Part shown: positions 7,542 to 13,873 of the stretch, one piece after another
How the letters are laid out: each line of letters opens with the position of its first letter
Numbering within the stretch: the first letter of the stretch is position 1
Source of the DNA: Sulfurimonas sp.
GTDB lineage: Bacteria; Campylobacterota; Campylobacteria; Campylobacterales; Sulfurimonadaceae
Direction: 5' to 3'
DNA: 16,221 nt
Assembly: GCA_021157665.1 (NCBI GenBank)
Contig: JAGGWE010000018.1
Coordinates: forward strand, 1-16,221
Position numbers and translations under genes: made by a program
Notes under the pieces: model-generated
Database searches by the model: none
Seen by the model: only the letters and a program-made list of their open reading frames with translations
What the model was told of the DNA's origin: nothing

Positions 7542-7547
7542 TAAAAT
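7542..7547 (+). promoter_or_regulatory. Putative -10 of the 108-aa gene leader
   Basis: TAAAAT preceded by an A/T-rich stretch with spaced T runs; its last two bases overlap the palindrome at 7546-7561. Predicted transcription start is within that palindrome. Confidence 0.4.
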
Positions 7548-7561
7548 TGCACTAGTGCAAT
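7546..7561. promoter_or_regulatory. Perfect 16-bp palindrome, operator candidate
   Basis: ATTGCACTAGTGCAAT has full two-fold symmetry with no spacer. It overlaps the end of the putative -10 and the expected start of transcription, the usual place for a dimeric repressor to bind. The regulator is unknown. As RNA it would have no loop, so a DNA-level role is more likely than a hairpin. Confidence 0.5.
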
Positions 7562-7655
7562 GGGTCTTCTGCCGAAGAAAACCAAGCGTTAGTGAAGGTA
7601 GCGGAATTACTTCCGATATCGTGACAAATAATGGAGGGTTCCCTTCATTTTATAA
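7562..7655 (+). ncRNA. Structured 5' leader of unknown class
   Basis: A region noticeably richer in G and C than its flanks, with no credible ORF, containing three successive hairpins: tcttc-TGCC-gaaga (flanked by ggg and aacc), cggaa-TTAC-ttccg extended by tagc/gata, and aatggagg-GTTC-ccttcatt followed by TTTTATAAAAT, which resembles a terminator. It precedes the 108-aa gene by about 20 bases, so it could be a riboswitch-like or attenuator leader, or a small RNA of its own. I could not match it to a known riboswitch class. Confidence 0.4.
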
Positions 7656-7676
7656 AATAAAATCAAGGAATAAAAA

Positions 7677-8003
7677 ATGCAAAGAGATGCTATGCTAACA
7701 CAATTAGGTTACGCACCAAATGATGCTTTAGTTCAACAACTTCAAACAATAGAAAATAATACCGTGGGATATGATAAAATTCAAAAACATATTATGGATT
7801 TACATGATCATTTAAAAGTTGATGGTTCATTTGTAGCACTGTCAAATTCAGAAGATTATTTTAAAATAAAAGTAGAAGCAACAAGCCCTGAATTAGCACA
7901 AGAAGCACATGAGAAAATCAAGCATTTTAGTGAAAAATTTAAAGTAGATATTAACAAATTAGAAAATAAAGAAACTTACTATATAGTTGGTTTTCATCAT
8001 TAA
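7677..8003 (+). CDS. Hypothetical protein, 108 aa
   Basis: Not recognised. A soluble, mildly acidic protein without membrane segments. The N-terminal half is helical (LVQQLQTIENN..., IQKHIMDLHDHLKVDG), and the second half reads like strand-helix-strand (YFKIKVEAT; ELAQEAHEKIKHFSEKF; ETYYIVGFHH), a small alpha/beta fold. Coding is well supported: AAGGA sits seven bases before the ATG, codon use matches neighbours, and it overlaps or abuts the next gene. It follows the structured leader and is translationally linked to the Gre-type gene downstream, so the two are probably co-expressed. The context gives no firmer clue. Confidence 0.8.
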   Translation: MQRDAMLTQLGYAPNDALVQQLQTIENNTVGYDKIQKHIMDLHDHLKVDGSFVALSNSEDYFKIKVEATSPELAQEAHEKIKHFSEKFKVDINKLENKETYYIVGFHH

Positions 8004-8526
8004 CAACGAGCCGATGACTCTTGAAGGTTATGATCTTTTAGTAGAAGAGTTTAAATTTTTACTAGAGGTCGAAAAACCTAAAACTGCAGAGGAAAAACTC
8101 GTAGCAGCAGCCCAAGGTGATAGAAGCGAAAATGCTGATTATCATGCTGCTAAAGAGAAACTTCGTTTTATAGATAAAAGACTTTTTTATCTAAACTCAA
8201 TGATTCAAAAATCACAAATCATTGATCCCTCAAAATCTCCACATGCCAAGGTTAGTTTTGGAAGTACAGTAAAAGTTGTAAATATTGATACTGATGAAGA
8301 AGAGATTTATACTCTTTGTGGAGTACTAGAAAGCGAACCTGAAAATGGACTAATTTCAGTCCACTCTCCATTAGCAAAAGCTATGATAGGAAAAGAGATT
8401 GATGATGAGTTTAAAATTAAACTTCCACATGCCAAAAAAGAGTATGAAATTTTAGAAATAGAGTATAAAAATATTTTTTCTTTAAAGAAAAATATCCGTA
8501 CAAAAGTTGATTTTTCTTTTCATTAA
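7987..8526 (+). CDS. GreA/GreB-family transcription elongation factor, start uncertain
   Basis: Gre factors enter the RNA polymerase secondary channel and stimulate transcript cleavage to rescue backtracked complexes. The N-terminal coiled coil carries GDRSENADY, with the acidic tip Asp and Glu; the C-terminal FKBP-like domain includes FGSTVKV and GLISVHSPLAKAMIGK. GDRSENADY is the GreB form (GreA usually has GDLxENAEY), so it may be a paralogue of the main GreA. Related proteins start M-N-x-E-P-M-T; here the equivalent codon is ATT at 7999 (I-N-N-E-P-M-T), overlapping the previous stop. TTG 7987, ATT 7999 and ATG 8014 all compete and none has a good ribosome site; reinitiation is likely. The last 10 or so residues (IRTKVDFSFH) extend past the usual family end. 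Confidence 0.85.
   Translation: MVFIINNEPMTLEGYDLLVEEFKFLLEVEKPKTAEEKLVAAAQGDRSENADYHAAKEKLRFIDKRLFYLNSMIQKSQIIDPSKSPHAKVSFGSTVKVVNIDTDEEEIYTLCGVLESEPENGLISVHSPLAKAMIGKEIDDEFKIKLPHAKKEYEILEIEYKNIFSLKKNIRTKVDFSFH
8471..8495. repeat. AT-rich palindrome inside the Gre gene 3' end
   Basis: atattttttcttt (8471-8483) is followed at once by aaagaaaaatat (8484-8495), a 12-bp self-complementary stem with one extra T. It lies exactly where homologous Gre proteins normally end, suggesting an old terminator now within the extended coding end. Confidence 0.4.
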
Positions 8527-8536
8527 AACAAAATGT

Positions 8537-8636
8537 AACCGATGCTTTAGCTCTAGCACAAGGCGAAGATAAATCATCGCTTCCAAAATAATGCAGCAAC
8601 TTTCCTATTGCTCTTAGGAACTGATGCTTTAGCTTC
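8537..8636. repeat. Direct repeat pair flanking a REP-like hairpin
   Basis: aaccgatgctttagct (8537-8552) recurs as aactgatgctttagct (8619-8634), 15 of 16 bases identical. Just before the second copy is ttccta (8602-8607) pairing with taggaa (8615-8620). On the minus strand this reads GTTCCTAAG...GGAA, similar to the left half of the paired palindrome before purH (11962-11994). It fills much of the 190-base Gre-purL spacer. Read as a degenerate intergenic repeat element; the family link is tentative. Confidence 0.45.
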
Positions 8637-8639
8637 GGT

Positions 8640-8664
8640 ATAAACTTGTAAAAAGTTTATTTTT
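8640..8664 (+). terminator. Weak terminator before purL
   Basis: ataaactt (8640-8647) and aagtttat (8653-8660) form an 8-bp stem with a 5-base loop, then TTTT. It precedes the purL -10 by 14 bases and would separate purL from the upstream genes. Confidence 0.45.
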
Positions 8665-8677
8665 ACCACCTTTTAGA

Positions 8678-8683
8678 TATAAT
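8678..8683 (+). promoter_or_regulatory. -10 box of purL
   Basis: TATAAT in the context TTTTAGATATAATCCC, 34 bases before the GTG start. No purine operator that I know is visible around it. Confidence 0.65.
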
Positions 8684-8716
8684 CCCTCTTTAAAAACCAA
8701 TTTTTAGGATTCCATC

Positions 8717-10930
8717 GTGAGCCAACAACTTGAAAACATTGAAGAACAACTAGCTAATCATAAATTATCTGATGAAGATTACACACATATTAAAGAGATT
8801 TTAAAGCGTGAACCAAACTTAGTAGAGTTAGGGATTTTTTCAGCTATGTGGAGTGAACATTGTTCTTATAAATCATCAAAAGTACATTTAAAAGGTTTTC
8901 CAACTAAAGCTCCTTGGGTTATTCAAGGTCCTGGTGAAAATGCTGGTGTTATTGATATTGGTGATGGATATGCGGCTGTATTTAAGATGGAATCACATAA
9001 TCACCCTTCATTTATTGAGCCATATCAAGGTGCTGCGACTGGTGTTGGTGGAATAATGAGAGATGTATTTACTATGGGTGCAAGACCAATTGCCAATTTA
9101 AATGCACTTAGATTTGGTAATGTTATGAACGATGATAAAGTATCTGCTCATCAACGCTATCTAGTTCGTGGTGTAACTGAGGGAATTGGTGGTTATGGTA
9201 ACTGTATGGGTGTTCCAACTATTGGTGGTGAGACAAGTTTTGATGAGTGTTACAATGGAAATATTCTTGTAAATGCATTTACTTTAGGTCTTGCAAAATC
9301 AGATGAAATTTTTCTTGGAGTTGCTGAAGGTATTGGAAATCCAGTAATGTATGTTGGTGCAAAAACTGGTAGAGATGGTCTTGGTGGAGCAGTTATGAGT
9401 TCTGATTCATTTACAGAAGAGTCAAAATCTCTTCGTCCTACTGTTCAAGTTGGTGATCCATTTACAGAAAAACTTCTACTTGAAGCTTGTTTAGAACTTT
9501 TCAAAACTGATTATGTTGTTGGTATCCAAGATATGGGTGCAGCAGGTCTTACATCTTCATCTTTTGAGATGGCAGGGCGTTCAGGTTCAGGAATGATTAT
9601 GCATCTTGATAAAGTTCCTGCTCGTGAAGAAAATATGACTCCTTATGATTTTATGCTTTCAGAGTCTCAAGAAAGAATGCTTTTATGTGCTAAAAAAGGT
9701 TCAGAACAAGCGATTATTGACATCTTTGAGAAGTGGGATTTAGATGCTGCTGTTATCGGTGAAGTAACTGCTACTGGAAATATGGAACTATTTTGGAACG
9801 GTGAAAAATGTGCTGAGGTTCCAGTTGATCCAGTAAGCGAAGAAGCACCTGAACTTAATCGTCCTATGAGTAAACCAGCTTACTTAGATGAGATTAAGTC
9901 TGTGACTATTAATGATTTTGATAAAGTATCAAATCAAGATGCATTTAACACTTTGATTAAGTCTATGGAAGTTGTAGATAAAGCTTGGATATATACTCAG
10001 TATGATTCAATGGTACAAACTAACACTATAAAAAATGGTGGGATGCTAGATGCTTCTGTTATTCGTATAAAAGAAAATGGTAAAGCTCTTGCAATGTCTG
10101 CTGATTGTAATGTTCGTTACTGTTATATCGACCCTAAGGGTGGTGGAGCTGCTGCAACAATCGAAGCTGGTAGAAATGTAGCTATGAGTGGTGCTAGACC
10201 TTTGGCGATTACAGATTGTCTTAACTTTGGTAACCCTGAAAACCCTGAAGTTATGTGGCAGTTTGGTCAAGCTTGTGAAGGTATTAAAGAGGCTTGTGCT
10301 GAACTTACTACTCCAGTTATTGGTGGAAATGTTTCACTTTATAACGAAACAAATGGTGTATCAGTTTTCCCAACTCCATCAATCGCAACGGTTGGTGTAA
10401 ATGATGACCAAAACAATGTTTTAATGTCTAGCTTTCAAGGTGAAGGAAATGCACTTTACTTAGTTGGCGAGAGCAAATCAGAGTTTGGTGGTTCTTTATA
10501 CATGAAAGAGATTTGTGGAACTGTTGCTGGAGTTATTCCAGAGATTAACTATAAAAATGAACTTGCTCTTTGGGATTTGGTTATCGAAGCTAACAAAAAA
10601 CATCTACTTGAGTGTGCTAAAGATGCATCAAGTGGTGGTGTTGCTATTGCTCTTGCTAAAATGGTAGCTACATCTGGTTTAGGTTGTGATGTAAATATGA
10701 GCGTAAGTGATGAAAGAGATATTTTTGCAGAGTCTATGAGTCGTGCAATTATCGAAGTTAAACCAGAGAACTTTCAAGCTTTTGAATCAATGTTAAATGG
10801 TTTGGCATGTGAGAAAATAGGAACTGTTGGTGGAAATTCTATCAAAGTTAATGATATTTATATGAGTATGGAAGAGTTAAAAGATAACTATTTTAACACA
10901 TTTAAACGCGTAATTGAAAGAGATATTTAA
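8717..10930 (+). CDS. purL: Phosphoribosylformylglycinamidine synthase II
   Basis: ATP-dependent synthetase of the fourth purine step, converting formylglycinamide ribonucleotide and ammonia to the amidine. This is the short form (737 aa) without a glutaminase domain, so it should work with separate PurQ and PurS, neither of which is in the window. Motifs: EHCSYKSSK with the catalytic His48, GPGENAG (71-77), ESHNHPSFIEPY (92-103) and GARPIANLNALRFG, then the duplicated second half with SADCNVRYCYIDPKGG, GARPLAITDCLNFGNPE and DASSGGVAIAL. The GTG start has TTAGGAT seven bases upstream and TATAAT at 8678. It stands alone on this strand; pfkA converges on it with stop codons overlapping by four bases. 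Confidence 0.97.
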   Translation: MSQQLENIEEQLANHKLSDEDYTHIKEILKREPNLVELGIFSAMWSEHCSYKSSKVHLKGFPTKAPWVIQGPGENAGVIDIGDGYAAVFKMESHNHPSFIEPYQGAATGVGGIMRDVFTMGARPIANLNALRFGNVMNDDKVSAHQRYLVRGVTEGIGGYGNCMGVPTIGGETSFDECYNGNILVNAFTLGLAKSDEIFLGVAEGIGNPVMYVGAKTGRDGLGGAVMSSDSFTEESKSLRPTVQVGDPFTEKLLLEACLELFKTDYVVGIQDMGAAGLTSSSFEMAGRSGSGMIMHLDKVPAREENMTPYDFMLSESQERMLLCAKKGSEQAIIDIFEKWDLDAAVIGEVTATGNMELFWNGEKCAEVPVDPVSEEAPELNRPMSKPAYLDEIKSVTINDFDKVSNQDAFNTLIKSMEVVDKAWIYTQYDSMVQTNTIKNGGMLDASVIRIKENGKALAMSADCNVRYCYIDPKGGGAAATIEAGRNVAMSGARPLAITDCLNFGNPENPEVMWQFGQACEGIKEACAELTTPVIGGNVSLYNETNGVSVFPTPSIATVGVNDDQNNVLMSSFQGEGNALYLVGESKSEFGGSLYMKEICGTVAGVIPEINYKNELALWDLVIEANKKHLLECAKDASSGGVAIALAKMVATSGLGCDVNMSVSDERDIFAESMSRAIIEVKPENFQAFESMLNGLACEKIGTVGGNSIKVNDIYMSMEELKDNYFNTFKRVIERDI

Positions 10931-11883
10931 TTTTTTAGATATTCCAATAACTTTTTATCTAGCACTTTTGTAGTGCTAGTAACCTCTTTAATACTTTTAA
11001 AATTAAAGCCTTTCTCTTCGTAACAAATTATACTTTCTTTTGTACCTTGTAATAGTTCATCTATAGCATTTACAATAAACTTATAAGCCATAAGTCTATC
11101 TTTTACAGTTGGATTTCCTCCTCTTTGGATATGTCCTAAAATAGAAACTCGTGATTCTATCCCTATAGTGTTTTCAAACCAATCTGCTATTATCTGTGAA
11201 TCTTGCTTTATTCCCTCAGAAACAATAGCAATAAAATATCTTCTACCATTTTTAATTTGTTTTTTAAATTCATTTTCATAATTTTTTAAATCATAAGGAA
11301 TTTCAGGAATTAAACATAGTTCAGAACCAGAAGTGAGATGGGTAATAAGTGCTAAATAACCACAATCTCGACCCATGATTTCAACAACAAAAGCTCTTTT
11401 AAAAGATGAGGCAGTATCACGAATAGCATCTATGGAAGTTTTGATGATGTTTAATGCAGTATCAACTCCTAAACAGTAGTCTGTTCCATTTATATCGTTA
11501 TCAATAGTAGATGGAATTCCACAAAATTTTATCCCATGCTCTTTATAAAAAATATCCATACCTCTAAATGAGCCATCCCCACCTAAAACTATAAGCATAT
11601 CAATATTTAGCTTTTTAAGATTATCTTTTGCAATTTGGCGAAACTTTTTTTTCATAAATCTTTTACTTCTAGCACTTCCTATTTTAGTGCCTCCACGAGT
11701 AATAATTCCTGCAACATCACAATAACTTGCTTTTTTAATCTCGTTATCTATTAAACCCTCAAAGCCATCATAAATAAAATAAGGAGTTAGGTTTTTTTCT
11801 AAAGAGTATTCAACAAATTGTTTTAGGGCAGGATTCATACCCGATACATCCCCACCTGAACATAAAATAGCGATGTTGTTCAT
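10927..11883 (-). CDS. pfkA: 6-phosphofructokinase (PfkA family)
   Basis: Phosphorylates fructose 6-phosphate to the 1,6-bisphosphate in glycolysis. The 318 aa show all core motifs: SGGDVSGMN (9-17), TRGGTKIGSARS (62-73), GGDGS (101-105), IPSTIDNDINGTD (123-135), MGRDCGYLA (170-178) and GHIQRGGNP. Gly104 in GGDGS is the ATP-type residue (PPi enzymes have Asp). Ser precedes TIDND, where E. coli has Gly and PPi enzymes have Lys, so donor choice is likely ATP but not settled. In the region of effector-binding Arg21/Arg25 of E. coli the sequence is LKQFVEYS, with Lys and Glu in their place, so classical ADP/PEP control may be absent. Start chosen at 11883 because AAAAGG lies just upstream; the 16-codon extension to a TTG has no support. 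Confidence 0.94.
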   Translation of the reverse strand: MNNIAILCSGGDVSGMNPALKQFVEYSLEKNLTPYFIYDGFEGLIDNEIKKASYCDVAGIITRGGTKIGSARSKRFMKKKFRQIAKDNLKKLNIDMLIVLGGDGSFRGMDIFYKEHGIKFCGIPSTIDNDINGTDYCLGVDTALNIIKTSIDAIRDTASSFKRAFVVEIMGRDCGYLALITHLTSGSELCLIPEIPYDLKNYENEFKKQIKNGRRYFIAIVSEGIKQDSQIIADWFENTIGIESRVSILGHIQRGGNPTVKDRLMAYKFIVNAIDELLQGTKESIICYEEKGFNFKSIKEVTSTTKVLDKKLLEYLKN

Positions 11884-11908
11884 AAAAATCCTTTTCTTTA
11901 ATGACTTT

Positions 11909-11914
11909 ATTTTA
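11909..11914 (-). promoter_or_regulatory. Putative -10 of pfkA
   Basis: Minus strand TGGTAAAATAAAG holds TAAAAT 25 bases before the pfkA ATG, leaving a short leader with the AAAAGG ribosome site. Confidence 0.5.
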
Positions 11915-11937
11915 CCATTTTCTAAACTCAATTTAGA

Positions 11938-11951
11938 TAAAATTATATAAT
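11938..11951 (+). promoter_or_regulatory. Putative -10 boxes for purH
   Basis: Two overlapping candidates, TAAAAT (11938-11943) and TATAAT (11946-11951), in an AT-rich stretch. A transcript from either would begin just before the paired palindromic element and carry it as a leader of about 110 bases. Confidence 0.45.
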
Positions 11952-11961
11952 TTATTTTCTC

Positions 11962-12045
11962 CTCGTTCCTAAGCTACTGCTTGGGAATGCATACTTAAAT
12001 TTATAAACTAATATATGTATTCCCATCGAGGACGATGGGAACGAG
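11962..12045. repeat. Paired REP-like palindromic element before purH
   Basis: Two hairpin modules face each other. Left: ttcctaagc-TACT-gcttgggaa (11966-11987), 9 pairs with one G-T. Right: ttcccatcg-AGGA-cgatgggaa (12020-12041), 9 perfect pairs. Both have nine-pair stems and four-base loops, share the TTCC/GGAA base of the stem but differ within it in a compensating way, and are flanked by ctcgtt / aacgag and gcata / gta. The element resembles the CTCGTTCCC...GGGAATGCAT intergenic repeats I remember from many proteobacterial genomes. It ends 10 bases before the purH Shine-Dalgarno. Confidence 0.75.
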
Positions 12046-12065
12046 ATTTTACAGTAAGGTATATG

Positions 12066-13601
12066 ATGAAAAGAGCATTAGTAAGTGTTAGTGATAAAGC
12101 AGGTGTAGTTGAGTTTTGTACTTCTTTAGTAAAGAATGGTTATGAGATTATTTCAACTGGTGGAACTTATAAAAAGTTAGTAGAAGCTGGGATTAAAGCT
12201 ATCGAGATTGATGAGGTTACTAAGTTTCCTGAGTGTTTTGAGGGAAGAGTTAAGACTTTAAACCCTTTTGTTCATGGTGGAATTCTTCACCGTCGTGACA
12301 AACAATCACATCTTGACCAAGCTAAAGAGTTAGGTGTTGAGTCTATTGATTTAGTTTGTGTAAACCTTTACCCATTTAAAGAAACTATCGAAAAAACTGA
12401 TGATTTTGATGAGATTATTGAAAATATCGACATCGGTGGACCTGCAATGGTTCGTTCAGCTGCGAAAAATTTTGATGCTGTAATTATTGTTACAAATGTG
12501 GTTGATTATGATGAAGTTATTGATGCGATTGAGAATGAGAAAAATACTAAAGAGTTCCGTCGTGGATATATGATAAAAGCTTACGAGCATACTGCTGCTT
12601 ATGACTCTATGATTGCTAACTATATGAATGAAAGATTTAACGAAGGTTTTGGTGAGAAACAGTTTGTAGTTGGAAATAAAGTTATGGATACTCGTTATGG
12701 AGAAAATCCTCACCAAAAAGGTGCTTTATATGAGTTTGATAATCATTTCACAAACAACTTTACAACACTAAAAGGTGAAGCAAGTTTTAACAACTTAAAC
12801 GACTTGAACGGTGCTGTAAAAATTGCTGCTGGTTTTGGTGAAGAAAATGCAGTTTGTATCTCTAAACATGGTAATCCTTGTGGTTTTGCTATAAAAGATA
12901 CACTATTAGAAGCTTACACAGAAGCACTTAAATGTGATCCAGTTTCTGCTTTTGGTGGTGTTGTTGCAGTTAATGGAACTGTAAATAAAGAACTTGCTGA
13001 GAAAATGAATGAGATTTTCCTTGAAGTTGTAATCGCTGGTAAAATTACTGCTGAAGCCCAAGAGGTATTTGCTAAGAAAAAAAGAATCAAACTTTTTGAG
13101 ATGGGAAGTGATAAATTAGTTCTAGCAAATGATAAAAAAGATTTTAAACATATCGACGGTGGATTTGTTTTTCAAGATGCTGATATCGTTGGTGCCGATG
13201 AAGTTAAAAATGCAAAATTAGTTTCAAAAATCTCAGCTTCACCACAAGATATGAAAGATATGGAGATAGCTTATAAAGTTGCATCTCTTACAAAATCTAA
13301 CTGTGTAGTATATGTTAAAAATTCTGCAATGGTAGCTGTAGGTATGGGTATGACTTCAAGAGTTGACGCTGCTCAATGTGCTTTGAAAAAAGCAAAAGAT
13401 ATGGGATTAGATGTAACTGGAGCAGCACTTGCTTCAGAAGCATTCTTCCCATTTCGTGATTCTATCGATGCAGCAGCTGAAGCTGGTGTTAAAAATATAA
13501 TTGAGCCTGGTGGAAGCATCAGAGATGAAGAGATTATCGAAGCTGCAAATGAGTTTGGTATGAGTTTATACTTTTCTGAGGTTCGTCACTTTTTACATTA
13601 G
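12066..13601 (+). CDS. purH: Bifunctional AICAR transformylase / IMP cyclohydrolase
   Basis: Performs the last two steps of IMP synthesis: formylation of AICAR from 10-formyl-tetrahydrofolate, then ring closure. The N-terminal MGS-like cyclohydrolase domain starts KRALVSVSDKAGVVEF and includes STGGTYKKL, GRVKTLNPFVHGGIL and DIGGPAMVRSAAKN. The C-terminal transformylase domain has the catalytic Lys-His in SKHGNPCGF, CDPVSAFGGVVAVN and ASEAFFPFRDSID. Length is 511 aa from 12066, usual for PurH. I chose ATG 12066 because TAAGG (12055-12059) lies six bases upstream; the open frame runs back to 12015, but those codons are the REP-like palindrome, not protein. ATG 12063 is only three bases from the ribosome site. 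A short hairpin follows the stop. Confidence 0.97.
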   Translation: MKRALVSVSDKAGVVEFCTSLVKNGYEIISTGGTYKKLVEAGIKAIEIDEVTKFPECFEGRVKTLNPFVHGGILHRRDKQSHLDQAKELGVESIDLVCVNLYPFKETIEKTDDFDEIIENIDIGGPAMVRSAAKNFDAVIIVTNVVDYDEVIDAIENEKNTKEFRRGYMIKAYEHTAAYDSMIANYMNERFNEGFGEKQFVVGNKVMDTRYGENPHQKGALYEFDNHFTNNFTTLKGEASFNNLNDLNGAVKIAAGFGEENAVCISKHGNPCGFAIKDTLLEAYTEALKCDPVSAFGGVVAVNGTVNKELAEKMNEIFLEVVIAGKITAEAQEVFAKKKRIKLFEMGSDKLVLANDKKDFKHIDGGFVFQDADIVGADEVKNAKLVSKISASPQDMKDMEIAYKVASLTKSNCVVYVKNSAMVAVGMGMTSRVDAAQCALKKAKDMGLDVTGAALASEAFFPFRDSIDAAAEAGVKNIIEPGGSIRDEEIIEAANEFGMSLYFSEVRHFLH

Positions 13602-13608
13602 AGGGAAA

Positions 13609-13627
13609 CAAGGGAGAGTATCCCTTG
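13609..13627 (+). terminator. Short hairpin after purH
   Basis: caaggga (13609-13615) and tcccttg (13621-13627), a perfect 7-bp stem with loop gagta, seven bases after the stop. It has no T-run directly after, so termination would be weak or factor-assisted. Confidence 0.5.
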
Positions 13628-13839
13628 ACCTTTAGTTTATTAACTTGCTTTTTGTAAATTTTCAGTTTCTTCTTTTAATCTTTTGGCAATTCAAATTTTA
13701 ATTATTGATTATCTAGTTACTCCAATTTTTTAAATATTTACCTCAAATAAAGAGTGCCTTTCAGCCAATAATCCCACATGCCAACAATCATACATGCCAA
13801 ATATAAAAAAATTAAATAACTAGACAAATATTTTTTTGA
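13628..13839. other. Non-coding spacer between purH and nadA
   Basis: No gene on either strand. The minus strand from 13687 to 13640 reads 16 codons of plausible protein tail (IAKRLKEETENLQKAS, stop) right after a stop codon, possibly a decayed gene end or chance. The second half carries the tandem repeats at 13764-13804 and then the nadA promoter. Confidence 0.5.
13764..13804 (+). repeat. 16-bp tandem repeats with CACATGCC-type cores
   Basis: gccaataatcccacat (13764-13779) and gccaacaatcatacat (13780-13795) agree at 13 of 16 positions, and a third partial unit gccaaatat follows. The junctions create CCACATGCCAA (13774-13784) and TACATGCCAA (13791-13800), two of the ten CATGCC sites in the window. 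They lie 36 bases upstream of the nadA -10. Confidence 0.55.
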
Positions 13840-13845
13840 TATAAT
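13840..13845 (+). promoter_or_regulatory. Promoter of nadA-nadC
   Basis: TTTTTTTG (13831-13838) followed by A and TATAAT is a textbook Campylobacterota sigma-70 promoter. It lies 28 bases before the TTG start of nadA. Confidence 0.75.
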
Positions 13846-13873
13846 TACAAGAATATAAATTTAGGATATTTTT

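Noticed and set aside
7562..7630. Resemblance of AGGTAGCGG..TTAC..CCGAT to the 3' half of c-di-GMP-I (GEMM) riboswitches
   Set aside because: The obligatory 5' half (GCACAGGGCAAACC and ACGCAAAGCC segments) is absent, so I do not call it a c-di-GMP riboswitch.
7510..7698. 62-codon open frame through the leader before the 108-aa gene
   Set aside because: No ribosome site, it runs across the palindrome and hairpins, and it ends inside the next gene; composition is explained by the structured leader.
8417..8599. 60-codon minus-strand frame over the Gre gene end
   Set aside because: Antisense shadow of the Gre coding region and spacer repeats, no ribosome site, unlikely composition.
10046..10400. 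Frames on both strands inside purL
   Set aside because: Alternate-frame shadows of a well-conserved coding region.
11884..11931. N-terminal extension of PfkA from a TTG
   Set aside because: It covers the predicted promoter and ribosome site; the family starts at MNNIAILCSGGD.
12015..12065. N-terminal extension of PurH by 17 residues
   Set aside because: The codons are the right arm of the REP-like palindrome; a good ribosome site supports ATG 12066.
13640..13687. Minus-strand protein tail IAKRLKEETENLQKAS followed by a stop
   Set aside because: Only 16 codons between stops, no start or upstream continuation; could be a gene remnant but cannot be told from chance.
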